Shown: one piece after another, positions 36,219-46,000 of the stretch
Layout of the letters: each line of letters opens with the position of its first letter
Position numbering within the stretch: position 1 is the first letter of the stretch
Notes under the pieces: generated by a model
Database searches by the model: none
What the model saw: only the letters and a program-made list of their open reading frames with translations
What the model was told of the DNA's origin: nothing
Position numbers and translations under genes: made by a program
NCBI RefSeq assembly: GCF_000733775.1
Contig: NZ_JPOE01000002.1
Coordinates: 1,178,001 to 1,242,000 of the forward strand
Source of the DNA: Thiomonas sp. FB-Cd
Lineage (GTDB): Bacteria > Pseudomonadota > Gammaproteobacteria > Burkholderiales > Burkholderiaceae_C
Direction: 5' to 3'
DNA: 64,000 nt

Positions 36219-36905
36219 ATGCGCACCTGTGTCAACCCTGTTGTGGCATCGTTGCTGGCGCTGTTGCTCGGCGCTTGCGCCGCCATGCCCGATCACATGG
36301 CCGACGAGCACCTCAAGCCCTTGCCGGTTCCAGCAATGCCCGAGGCCATGAACGCGCACACGGCCAATGGCTCGATTTGGCAACCTGGAACGAATGTGAC
36401 GTTGTTCGAGGACACGCGTGCCCACCGCGTGGGCGATCTGATCACGGTCTTGATCCAGGAAAACGCCAACGCCACGAAGTCCACCAACACCACCATCAAC
36501 AAGTCCGACAGCGTGAGTGCCGGTCTCTCCAGCCTTTTCGGGGTTGCTCCGACGCTTGGCGCCTACAGCCCCAGCATTGGGGCCACCTCGGCACAGAAGT
36601 TCGGCGGGAACGGCGCCACCGCGCAAAGCAACACCTTCACCACAACCCTGCAAGCCACTGTGGTTCAGGTCATGAGCAACGGCAACCTGGAAATCTCCGG
36701 CCAGAAGGAAGTGATGCTCAATGGCGGACACGAATTCGTTCGCGTGGTGGGCGTCGTGCGCGCGGCTGACGTCTCGCCGCAAAACACCGTGTCGAGCACA
36801 CAGATTGCCAATGCTCGCGTCGAATACAGCGGCAATGGCAGCGTCTACGCGGCGGCCAAAGTCCCTTGGTTGACCGGTTTCTTCCTCTCGCTATGGCCGT
36901 TCTGA
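36219..36905 (+). CDS. flgH: FlgH, L-ring lipoprotein
   Basis: The 228-residue protein has a lipoprotein signal (LLALLLGAC lipobox near residue 19) and the FlgH domain (GSIWQPG, LFEDTRAHRVGDLITVLIQE, GNLEISGQKEVMLNGGHEF and the terminal LTGFFLSLWPF). It forms the outer-membrane L-ring bushing. ATG 36219 is chosen over a TTG at 36207 because it gives the normal signal peptide. Confidence 0.96.
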   Translation: MRTCVNPVVASLLALLLGACAAMPDHMADEHLKPLPVPAMPEAMNAHTANGSIWQPGTNVTLFEDTRAHRVGDLITVLIQENANATKSTNTTINKSDSVSAGLSSLFGVAPTLGAYSPSIGATSAQKFGGNGATAQSNTFTTTLQATVVQVMSNGNLEISGQKEVMLNGGHEFVRVVGVVRAADVSPQNTVSSTQIANARVEYSGNGSVYAAAKVPWLTGFFLSLWPF

Positions 36906-36928
36906 ACGACACTGACGCACTCGATCTC

Positions 36929-38071
36929 ATGCAAACGCCCAACACACTGTCTCGCTCGCGCTCTGGGCGTTTGCACAAGCTGCTGCTTGCCCTGACCCTG
37001 CTTACTGCCAGCACGGCAGCCCAGGCCATGGCAATTCGCGACCTCACCAGCGTGCAGGGGGTGCGGGTCAACCAGCTCGTGGGCTATGGGCTGGTGGTGG
37101 GCCTTTCGGGCACTGGAGATCAGGCGACCCAGGTCCCTTTCACGACCCAATCGCTTCTCAACATGTTTCAACGTCTAGGCATCAATCTGCCGCCGAGCGT
37201 GGCGTCGAACCTGCAACCCAAGGACGTCGCCGCGGTCATCGTGACCGCGCAGCTCCCGCCATTCGCTCAACCTGGACAGACCATCAACGTCACGGTCTCG
37301 GCCGTTGGCAACGCCTCCAGCCTGGCTGGAGGGACCTTGCTGATGACGCCGCTCAAGGGCGCTGACAGCCAGACTTACGCGGTGGCGCAAGGCAATCTGG
37401 TGGTCAGCGGTTTTGGCGCTGCATCCGGCGGCAACAGCACACAGGTGAACTTTCTCACTGCAGGCACGGTGGCCAACGGAGCCACCGTGGAGCGCACCGT
37501 CGCCAATGGCTTCGACCAACCCGGGCCGCTCACCCTTGCACTCAATACACCGAGTTTCGGCACGGCAAGTCGTATTGCCGACCGCATCAACCAGCACTAT
37601 GGCGCGAATACCGCCGTGGCATTGAACGCGGGCATGGTTCAGGTCAGCGCACCCGCCAATCCCGGTGCACGCACAGGTTTTCTGGGCAGTCTGGAGGCGC
37701 TCGACGTGTCGCCGGAAACCCCGCCAGCCAAAGTCGTGATCGATGCCCGCAGCGGGACCGTCGTGCTGGGTCAGAACGTCACGCTCGGCGCCTGTGCCGT
37801 GGCACACGGCAACCTCTCGGTGACGATCAACACCCAATATGAGGTGAGTCAGCCCAACCCACTTGGCGCGGGGCAAACCGCGGTGGTGCCGAAGACGAGT
37901 GTGACCGCCAAACAGGAAAAAGCCGACCTGCTGATGTTCAACCCGGGCGTGACCCTGGAGGCCGTGGTGCGCGCACTCAACGCCGTGGGCGCCACGCCCA
38001 CCGACCTGATCGCGATCCTGCAGGCGATGAAGGCCGCCGGCGCGCTGCATGCGCAACTCGACGTGATCTGA
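36929..38071 (+). CDS. flgI: FlgI, P-ring protein
   Basis: The protein is about 380 residues with a signal peptide (KLLLALTLLTASTAAQAMA) and the FlgI body (RDLTSVQGVRVNQLVGYGLV, VVGLSGTGD, GVTLEAVVRALNAVGATPTD). It forms the periplasmic P-ring with help from FlgA. The start is uncertain because the frame is open to 36866 inside flgH; ATG 36929 places the signal sequence correctly, and ATG 36893 is possible. It carries a single Cys in GACAVAHG. Confidence 0.95.
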   Translation: MQTPNTLSRSRSGRLHKLLLALTLLTASTAAQAMAIRDLTSVQGVRVNQLVGYGLVVGLSGTGDQATQVPFTTQSLLNMFQRLGINLPPSVASNLQPKDVAAVIVTAQLPPFAQPGQTINVTVSAVGNASSLAGGTLLMTPLKGADSQTYAVAQGNLVVSGFGAASGGNSTQVNFLTAGTVANGATVERTVANGFDQPGPLTLALNTPSFGTASRIADRINQHYGANTAVALNAGMVQVSAPANPGARTGFLGSLEALDVSPETPPAKVVIDARSGTVVLGQNVTLGACAVAHGNLSVTINTQYEVSQPNPLGAGQTAVVPKTSVTAKQEKADLLMFNPGVTLEAVVRALNAVGATPTDLIAILQAMKAAGALHAQLDVI

Positions 38072-38087
38072 CCGTCGGCGACCCACG

Positions 38088-39224
38088 ATGAAAACCCCGT
38101 CCCTGCCCATCGCCCCAGCGCTTCCTGCGGCTGTCGACAACAGCCTGTCCTTTCAAGGGCTGAACCAGTTGTCGGCAGCAGCCAAGGCGAATCCGCGCAA
38201 TCCGGCGGCGATCAAGGCCGTGGCGCAACAGTTCGAGGCGCTTCTGGTGCAGCAGATGCTTGCAGCAATGAGCGCCACGAGCCTTGGCCCCGATATGCTC
38301 GGTGGCACTGCCGGCCCCATGTTCAAGTCGCTGTTTAACCAGCAGATCGCCACGACCATCAGCCAAGGTCAGGGCATCGGATTGGCCAGTTTCATCGCGA
38401 AGGAACTGGCCACGCGCTATGGCGGCAAGCCACATGACCCCTCGGCCGCAGCAACCGTCTCCCCGAAAGGCTCCGCAGTCCCCAAGAGCTTGGGCAGCCA
38501 GACGACCCCTGCAGCTTCAGGCATTGCAGGCTACCTCGCGCACCGTGGAGTCACTCCAGCGCCAGCAACGCCATCACACGCCACGGAAGGTGGTGAGCGG
38601 TCGGCGCTGCACAACAAGGCACAGGCCTTCATTCGATCCATCCTGCCGAGCGTGCAGCAGGCAGCAACGGCGTTGCAGGTCAGCCCAGTCGCCATTCCAG
38701 CGCCAGCGACGCCATCGCAAGCCACGGAAGGTGGCGAACCGTCGGCGCTAGCCAACAAGGCACAGGCCTTCATTCGATCCATCCTGCCGAGCGTGCAGCA
38801 GGCAGCAACGGCGTTGCAGGTCAGCCCAGTCGCCATTCTTGCGCAGGCCGCTCTGGAAACGGGCTGGGGCAGCCACGCGCCAGGCCATAATCTGTTTGGC
38901 ATGAAGGCGTCGGCAGATTGGTCCGGGGCGTCACTGTCGAGGCTGACCAGCGAAGTTGCCCATGGCGTAACGCATCTCGGAAGCGCTGCGTTCCGTGCGT
39001 ACCAGAGCGCAGCGGACAGCGTTCAGAGCTATACGCAGATGCTGCTGGGTTCGCCGCGCTACCAGAGCGTGCTCGGACATGGCAGCGATATTGCCGGATT
39101 TGCTGCGGCCTTGCAGCACGCCGGCTATGCGACTGATCCGCGGTACGCGAGCAAGCTGGTGGCCATGGCGCGAAGCCCCCTGATGCGCGACGCCCTATCG
39201 GCGTTGGGGCTCCAAGCGAACTAA
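38088..39224 (+). CDS. flgJ: FlgJ, rod-capping protein and peptidoglycan hydrolase, with an internal tandem duplication
   Basis: The 378-residue protein has an N-terminal rod-scaffold domain (about 25-110; VAQQFEALLVQQMLAAMSA) and a C-terminal GH73-type glucosaminidase domain (AILAQAALETGWGSHAPGHN with the likely catalytic Glu in ALETGWG; NLFGMKA; YATDPRYASKLVAMA). It drills the wall for rod passage. Between the domains a 47-residue segment is present twice in tandem. The copies include the linker and the first helix of the hydrolase domain, so this FlgJ is longer than usual (about 310-330). Confidence 0.95.
   Translation: MKTPSLPIAPALPAAVDNSLSFQGLNQLSAAAKANPRNPAAIKAVAQQFEALLVQQMLAAMSATSLGPDMLGGTAGPMFKSLFNQQIATTISQGQGIGLASFIAKELATRYGGKPHDPSAAATVSPKGSAVPKSLGSQTTPAASGIAGYLAHRGVTPAPATPSHATEGGERSALHNKAQAFIRSILPSVQQAATALQVSPVAIPAPATPSQATEGGEPSALANKAQAFIRSILPSVQQAATALQVSPVAILAQAALETGWGSHAPGHNLFGMKASADWSGASLSRLTSEVAHGVTHLGSAAFRAYQSAADSVQSYTQMLLGSPRYQSVLGHGSDIAGFAAALQHAGYATDPRYASKLVAMARSPLMRDALSALGLQAN
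38556..38837 (+). repeat. 141-bp tandem duplication inside flgJ (two copies)
   Basis: Copy 1 is 38556-38696 and copy 2 is 38697-38837. The last about 80 bases are identical between copies. The first part has about ten differences, some of which change amino acids (for example H/Q, R/P and H/A). It keeps the reading frame and adds 47 residues. Confidence 0.95.
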
Positions 39225-39282
39225 AGTTCCGCCCCACCGTGCCGTTAAAGCCTTTAAACCGACCGCCCAAAGACGCAGCCCC

Positions 39283-39699
39283 ATGACCACCACCGCCCTA
39301 ATGGACGAATCCCGCCTGGTGGCTGCGCTCACTGACGTGCTGCGTCGCAAACGCCAGAACTTGTCGGACAGCGATTCGGCGCTGCCGGCGACTGCTGTGC
39401 CTGATGGCTCAGCCCCAGCGCCAGATTGGCTCAACCCAATCTGGCAACCGCTGCTTGATCGCCTGCAACCGTACGCGGCACACCGGCAGCAAGGCGACTG
39501 TGAGCCGCCATCTGCCGAACTCACAGCCCAGGTTCTGGCGCTGCGACACGAGTATGAAGGCCTGCAGCACACCCTGACCGTGTGGATCGCCGCGATCCAG
39601 CTTGCCATGGCCAAGGCCGCCCGGCAGCAGCCACCGCCGGTGTACGGCCCGGCTTCGAGCATGTCGTCGCCGCAGCGTCAGACCCTGGGCCGAGGTTGA
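39283..39699 (+). CDS. FlgN-like small helical protein between flgJ and flgK
   Basis: The 138-residue protein is helical with a disordered end. The terminal pattern (V-Y-G-P-A-S, then Ser/Gln/Arg-rich) resembles the end of FlgN chaperones, including the V-Y-G-P-A-G of the second FlgN-type gene of this window (49471-49911). By position it could be the export chaperone for FlgK/FlgL. The true FlgN is more likely the other gene. Its stop is 1 base before the flgK ATG. Confidence 0.6.
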   Translation: MTTTALMDESRLVAALTDVLRRKRQNLSDSDSALPATAVPDGSAPAPDWLNPIWQPLLDRLQPYAAHRQQGDCEPPSAELTAQVLALRHEYEGLQHTLTVWIAAIQLAMAKAARQQPPPVYGPASSMSSPQRQTLGRG

Positions 39700-39700
39700 A

Positions 39701-41707
39701 ATGTCAGGCATCTCCGGATTGGTCACCAACTCCCTTACGGGCCTGCAGGCTGCGCAACAGGCCCTGCAAGTCACGGGCAACAACATTGCCAACGTCAACA
39801 CGCCCGGCTATAGCCGCGAGCAGGTGATTCAGTCGACGCAACCGCCCTCATTGCTCGGTGGGCTGTACCTGGGCAATGGCACGCAGATTGATACCGTCGC
39901 ACGCAGCTACAACAGCTACCTGCAGTCGCAGGTTTGGAGCACGACGGCCACGGCCAGCGGGGCCAACACCTTCAACACCCAGTTGCAGCCCCTCGTCAAC
40001 CTTCTTGCTGGAACGAACGCTGGTCTGAGCACGTCCATTCAGCAATTTTTTGCAAGCGGCGTCGCTCAGGTCGCGGCCAACCCGTCCGATATTCCCTCGC
40101 GGCAAAACTTGATCAGCGAGGCCCAAAGTCTGGCGCAGACCTTCCAGGGCGCAGCACAGCAGTTGCAGGATGCGGCCACGGGCGTCAACCAGCAAATCGG
40201 CCAGAGCATCACCACAATCAATAGCCTGACGCAGCAGATTGCCCAGCTCAACGTGCAGATCAACAGCCTGTCAAGCGCGCAAAGCACTCCCAATTCCCTG
40301 CTTGACCAGCGCGACCAACTCATCACGCAACTGTCTGCGCAGGTTGGCGTGAGCGTGCTACCGCAAAGCGGCAATCAGGTCAGCGTGTTCACCGGTAACG
40401 GTCAGGTATTGGTGGCAGGCAGCCTCTCCTTTGCCCTCAAAACGGCGCCCAACGCCTACGACCCGTCACAAGCCGAGGTTGCCTACGCCGCCAACGGCGC
40501 GTTCATCTCGCAGGGGCTGCAGGGCGGCACTCTGGGCGGCGTGCTGCAGTTCCGCAGCCAGGTCCTTCAGCCTGCACAAAACGCGTTGGGACGCATCGCC
40601 GACGGATTGGCGCAAGCGATGAACACGCAGCAGGCGCAAGGACTTGATCTGAATGGGAAATTCGGCGCCGTCATGTTCCAGTCAGGCGCGGTTCAGGTGT
40701 TGGCAAATGCGGCCAACGCCGGTAGCGCGGTCATCAGCGGCAGCGTGGTCGACAGTAATGCGCTGACCACCGCCGACTATCAACTGAACTACAACGGCAG
40801 TAACTGGACGGCCACCAACCTGTCCACCGGCCAGCCCACCATAATCACGCCTGGAACCTCTGGCACCGCCACCACGCTGACCTTCGGCGGCGTGCAGGTC
40901 AACGTCAGCGGTGCGCAGGCGGGCAACACGTTCGAAGTGCTGCCCACGCGCTATGGCGCGCTGAACTTCCAGTCCACCCTCACCAACGCAGCGGGCGTCG
41001 CCGCGGCGTCACCCTACGTCAGCAGCGCCGGGCAGATGCAAGCTGGCGGTTTGGTCAATGCCAATCTTGGAAATCTCGCCTTGTCCGCCGGCCAATACAG
41101 CGCCACCAGCGGTAGTGCAAGCGTGGTGGTCAGCGGCGGCGTCAACGCACCGACAGCGCTGCAGATTACCCTGAACAGTGGTGGCACTAGCGGTGCTATC
41201 GGCTTTCAGGTGACGCAGCCCGGGTCGGCCACGGTGCTGGCAACGGGAAGCGTCACCCTGGGCAGCAGCGGAACCACGGTTGCCATTCCATATGCCACCA
41301 ACACCCCACCCGGCGGCTTCTGGACGGTGAATCTCAGCGGCAGCACCGCCGTCTCGGGCGACGCCTTCACGCTCAGCCCGGCCAGCGGCGGCAACGGCGG
41401 CAACGCCCAAGCCATGGCGGCGCTGCAGACGGCCAAGACGCTGGGAGGCAGCAGCACGTCCATCGAGGGCGCGTATTCACAGCTTGTCAGCCAGGTGGCA
41501 TCACAGGGCAATCAGGCACAAACTGCGCTCAGCGCCGCCACTGCCGTCAGCGCGCAGGCCGTCTCGTCGCAGCAATCCGTGTCCGGTGTCAACCTGGACC
41601 AGGAGGCGACGAATCTTATTCAATATCAGCAGGCCTACCAGGCGGCAGCCAAGGCCATCCAGGTCGGCAACAGCCTGTTCACCTCGCTGCTGCAAGCCGT
41701 GCAGTAA
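39701..41707 (+). CDS. flgK: FlgK, hook-filament junction protein (HAP1)
   Basis: The 668-residue protein begins GISGLVTNSLTGLQAAQQAL, GNNIANVNTPGYSR and ends SVSGVNLDQEATNLIQYQQA, QVGNSLFTSLLQAV, the FlgK signature. ATG 39701 has GAGG 5 bases ahead; the open frame upstream lies in the preceding gene. It is longer than the enteric protein (about 547) because of Gly/Ser/Thr-rich central repeats. Confidence 0.97.
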   Translation: MSGISGLVTNSLTGLQAAQQALQVTGNNIANVNTPGYSREQVIQSTQPPSLLGGLYLGNGTQIDTVARSYNSYLQSQVWSTTATASGANTFNTQLQPLVNLLAGTNAGLSTSIQQFFASGVAQVAANPSDIPSRQNLISEAQSLAQTFQGAAQQLQDAATGVNQQIGQSITTINSLTQQIAQLNVQINSLSSAQSTPNSLLDQRDQLITQLSAQVGVSVLPQSGNQVSVFTGNGQVLVAGSLSFALKTAPNAYDPSQAEVAYAANGAFISQGLQGGTLGGVLQFRSQVLQPAQNALGRIADGLAQAMNTQQAQGLDLNGKFGAVMFQSGAVQVLANAANAGSAVISGSVVDSNALTTADYQLNYNGSNWTATNLSTGQPTIITPGTSGTATTLTFGGVQVNVSGAQAGNTFEVLPTRYGALNFQSTLTNAAGVAAASPYVSSAGQMQAGGLVNANLGNLALSAGQYSATSGSASVVVSGGVNAPTALQITLNSGGTSGAIGFQVTQPGSATVLATGSVTLGSSGTTVAIPYATNTPPGGFWTVNLSGSTAVSGDAFTLSPASGGNGGNAQAMAALQTAKTLGGSSTSIEGAYSQLVSQVASQGNQAQTALSAATAVSAQAVSSQQSVSGVNLDQEATNLIQYQQAYQAAAKAIQVGNSLFTSLLQAVQ

Positions 41708-41719
41708 GGAGCCGCCGCC

Positions 41720-42973
41720 ATGCGCATCAGCACCTCGCAGTTCTATGCCGCCAGTCTGACGGGCATTCTCAACCAGCAGAGCACGCTCAGCACCTTGAGC
41801 GCGGAGCTCTCCACGGGTAGCACGTTGGTCAACCCATCTGACCAGCCCGTGGCCGCCGCGCAAAACGTGACGCTGACCGGGCAGATCAACCGGTTGGCAA
41901 CCTACACGCAGAACGGCCAGAACGCCCAAAATGCGTTGCAGCTCGAAAGCTCCACGGTGCAGAGCGTGGGCACTCTGGTCGATCAGGTGCGGCAGCTCGC
42001 CGTGCAGATGAACAACGGTACGGTGAGTTCGCAAGACCTGCAAAACGCTGCATCCACCATGCAGGGCTATGCGCAGCAGCTCGCCCAATACGCCAACACG
42101 CAGGACGGGCAAGGGAACTACATTTTCGCCGGGAGCAAAAGCGGCACGCAGCCATTCAATATCCAGAGCAACGGTTCTGTGCAATACCAAGGGGATGGTG
42201 GGCAAAACCAGCTGGCCCTGGGGCCCAGCCTGCAGACCGCGATCGGTGACCCTGGTAGCGCCGTGTTCATGAACGCGCGCGCAGGCAATGGCACCTTCAG
42301 TGTCGGAGCGTCCGCAGCCAATACTGGCGGCGCGACCGCTGGCCCGGGCACGGTCAACAACACCGCGCTGGCCCAGCAGATCCTGCAAGTGAACGGCACG
42401 CAGTATCAGATCTCGTTCAGTGGTAGCGGCAACACCATGAGCTACGCAGTGACCAGCGGCAGCGGCGGTGTGTTCTCTTCTGGCGTTGTCAGCAGCGGCG
42501 CCTTCACCGCCGGCATGAGCATCGGCTTACCCACTAGCGCAAGCCCGGCCATCACCGTGCCCATCGTCGGCACGCCATCGAACGGCGATACGTTTACTGT
42601 GGGCGCCGCCAAGCTGCAAAGCCTGTTCGAGACGTTCCAGTCTCTGGCGCAGGCCTTTACTGCATCGGCACAAGCCTCCGGCTCGAACGCGCAGCGCGCC
42701 CAGTCCATCAGCAATGCCTTGGCCACCCTCGACCAGAGCCAGACCAATCTGCTCAGCACGCAAGCCAACATTGGCAGCCGCCTGCAACAGATTCAGGCCG
42801 TGCAGACGCAAAACTCCAGTCTGACGCTGCAACTGCAAACCCAGCAGAGCCAGCTCACCAGCATCAACTACCCACAAGTCATCACCGACTACCAGTCCAG
42901 CCTCACTGCCCTCCAGGCCGCACAGAAGGCGTTCACGCAGGTGCAGGGGCTGAGCTTGTTCCAATACCTATGA
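41720..42973 (+). CDS. flgL: FlgL, hook-filament junction protein (HAP3)
   Basis: The 417-residue protein begins RISTSQFYAASLTGILNQQS with a flagellin-like D0/D1 start (ELSTGSTLVNPSDQPVAAAQ) and ends with VITDYQSSLTALQAAQKAFT. FlgL is the adaptor between FlgK and the filament. It is 12 bases downstream of flgK and is followed by the glycosyltransferase gene. Confidence 0.96.
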   Translation: MRISTSQFYAASLTGILNQQSTLSTLSAELSTGSTLVNPSDQPVAAAQNVTLTGQINRLATYTQNGQNAQNALQLESSTVQSVGTLVDQVRQLAVQMNNGTVSSQDLQNAASTMQGYAQQLAQYANTQDGQGNYIFAGSKSGTQPFNIQSNGSVQYQGDGGQNQLALGPSLQTAIGDPGSAVFMNARAGNGTFSVGASAANTGGATAGPGTVNNTALAQQILQVNGTQYQISFSGSGNTMSYAVTSGSGGVFSSGVVSSGAFTAGMSIGLPTSASPAITVPIVGTPSNGDTFTVGAAKLQSLFETFQSLAQAFTASAQASGSNAQRAQSISNALATLDQSQTNLLSTQANIGSRLQQIQAVQTQNSSLTLQLQTQQSQLTSINYPQVITDYQSSLTALQAAQKAFTQVQGLSLFQYL

Positions 42974-43012
42974 CGCTTGGTTACTCCTTCCTTTCCAAAA
43001 ACACAAACCCGC

Positions 43013-46000
43013 ATGACCCAACAGAGCAAGCCACCGTCATACGTGCCACGCCGTGGTTTCATCTGGGAAGAATTGTCGGAACCAAACAGGGCCGACCTAA
43101 AGGGGCAATACCACGACCACCCGAGACCGGAGGTTTTCGAACTACGTAAGCATATACCGCGACTAGTCCTCGATGTCGGCTGTGCCACCGGTGCGACGGG
43201 TGCGCTCATCAAGACTCTTTGTCCTGATTGCCGTGTGATTGGCGTCGAGCTTAACGAAAACGCTGCGGAGATCGCTAGATCGCGCGTTGACCTGGTCATC
43301 GATCGACCAGTGGAGCAGATCGATCTGGCATCCTATGGCATCAGCGCGCACAGCATCGACACTGTCATTTTGGCCGATGTCCTGGAGCATATGTACGACC
43401 CGTGGAATTTCATGCTCAAGCTCAGGGCATGGATCACACCCGACGCGCAAATTCTGGTGAGCGTGCCGAACATCAAAAACCTCGCTCTGATCAACGATCT
43501 GGCCAGCGGTTTGTTCCCTTACGCGCGAGAAGGCTTGCTGGATGTCACGCACATCCGGTTTTTCACACGCATGGAGATCACCAAACTACTCAAGGAAACA
43601 GGCTTTGTTGCTGAGCGCTGGGGAAGGACCGCAGATGGACGACTACAGAACTGGGCTCCACAGGCCGGCGCGGACCGCGTAGAAACCGAAAAGATCATTC
43701 TTAAAAATCTCTCACCTCAAGATCTCGACGATCTGCGTACCCTTCAGTTCCTGATTTTGGCAACGCCTGTCACTGACGCTGAAATGCTGGCCATGCGGCC
43801 ACAGCTCGTTCCAACGTCAGCAACCACCTCTGCCGTGCTCCCGCCTTGGCTTCCACAGAGCCGCTGGGCACCTAAAGAGAAGACTTGGGCGGATGAAGCG
43901 CTGTGCGAGTGGAGCGCGTCCGATATTGCTGCGCCCTCCGCCGCCCTCGCCCTGCTCTCCCACTCAAGCCTGTCCACGGAAACTACTGTCGTCAGCCTTC
44001 AGGCCCAGTGGTTCGGCAGCACGTTTCACGCCATTACAGCGCAAACGGATACTGCCGCTCTTCTTACCACGGCTAATCGCACTCTGGTAGCCAGCAAGGC
44101 CGACTGGTTCGGCCTCATCGACGCCGGCGACCAACTCGCCCCCGACGCGCTGTTTCGCATCACCCACGCGCTACGTCGCCACCCCGAGTGGCAGATCGTC
44201 TACACCGACGAGGACAATCTCACCGCCGACGGCCAGCACGTCAACCCGCATTTCAAGCCCGATTTCAGCCTCGACTATCTGCGCAGTTTGCCCTATGTCG
44301 GGGGACTCTTGCTGATTCGACGCGATCTTTTTGAAACGCTCAGCGGTTTCGACCCACAGGCCGAGGGCGCCGAAGATTACGATTTGCTACTACGCGCTTG
44401 GGAGCACTTGCACGCCCATGGCCTTGGCGACGCCTGCATCGGCCATGTACCCGAAGTTCTCTATCACAGACTGCAGGGCTCGGGGCACACGCAAAAGTCG
44501 GTGCCCGAGATTCTGGAAGCCGGACAGTCGGCGCTTCAGCGCCACTTCGAGCGACTGGGCGTCGCGGCGCAAGTGCAGGCAGGCCCCTTTCCGCCAGCGT
44601 TCCGCGTGCGCTGGCCGCTGCCCGAGGTGCGCCCGCTGGTCTCCGTCATCATTCCGACGCGTGACCAGTTTCCGCTATTGCAACGATGCATTGAATCGCT
44701 GATCGAAAAAACCAAATATCCAGCTTACGAAATCCTGATCGTCGACAACGACAGCCAGACACCGGAGGCACGCAACTACCTGGCCGCCATCGAGGCCAAG
44801 GAGGCTGAGCTTGGCGAGCGCCTGCGCATCATTCGCCAGCCGGGACCATTCAATTTCTCGGCAATGAACAACGCCGCCGCGGGTGCCGCGCGCGGGGAAT
44901 ACCTGCTGCTTCTCAACAACGACACGGCAGCGCTGCACGACGACTGGCTCGATGAGATGATGGGCTACGCCGTGCGACCCGACGTGGGCATCGTCGGCGC
45001 CAAGCTGCTCTACCCGGACGGCAAGATTCAACATGCGGGCGTGATTCTCGGCATGCGAGGCCCTGCCGAGCACCCCTTCATCAGCCGCCCGCCTGAAGAC
45101 CGCGGTTACTTCGGCCGCGCCCAGTTGACGCAGAACTATTCCGCCGTCACCGGCGCCTGCCTGCTCGTACGCAAGAGCGTGTTTGAACAGGTTGGCGGAC
45201 TGGACGAAGGTGACTTCAAGGTGTCGTACAACGACATCGACTTGTGCCTGAAGGTGCGCGAGGCTGGCCTGCGCATTGTCTGGACGCCTTACGCCCTGCT
45301 GATGCATGAAGGCTCAGCCAGCCAGAAGGGCCAGATTGAAGGCAAGCCGGACGAAGCCAAGCTCAAGCGCTTCGCCGCCGAAAAGGACGCGATGTACGCG
45401 AAGTGGTTGCCCAAGCTTGCTTTTGATCCCGCGTACAACCGGCACCTGAGTCTGGCCAGCACGGAGTTCCTGCTCGAAGATCAGCCGCCGCTGTCGTGGG
45501 ATCCGGCATGGCGACCGCGCCCGCGCATCCTCGTGCACCCGGCCGATCGCGAAGGCTGCGGCGAATACCGCATCATCGCGCCGATGCGCGCGCTCAACCG
45601 CGCCGGGCTCACACAGGGCTGGGAGACCATGCGCCTTTATGAGCCCGCAGAAATGGAGCGCATGCAGCCTGAGAGCCTTGTGGTGCAGCGTCAGATGGAG
45701 TGGCCGCAGATCGAGGCACTGGAGCGCCACGCCCGTACCAGCAAAGCTTTGCGCGTGTTCGAGATCGATGACCTCATCACCAATCTTCCGCACAAAAGCG
45801 TGCACAAGAGCAGCATCTACAAGGACATCGCCAAGCGCTTCCGCAAGGCGGCGGGCCTGTGCAACCGCCTGGTAGTGGCGACCGAGCCGCTGGCCAAAGC
45901 CTACGCCCATTTCACCGACGAAGTCATTGTGCAGCCCAACTATCTTGAGGCTGCGCGCTGGGGACATCTGCAGCCCGCACGCGCCGAGCGCAGCAAGCCG

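Noticed and set aside
38556..38837. Repeat array suggestive of CRISPR or a mobile element
   Set aside because: Only two adjacent copies of 141 bases without spacers, lying in frame inside flgJ; this is an intragenic duplication.
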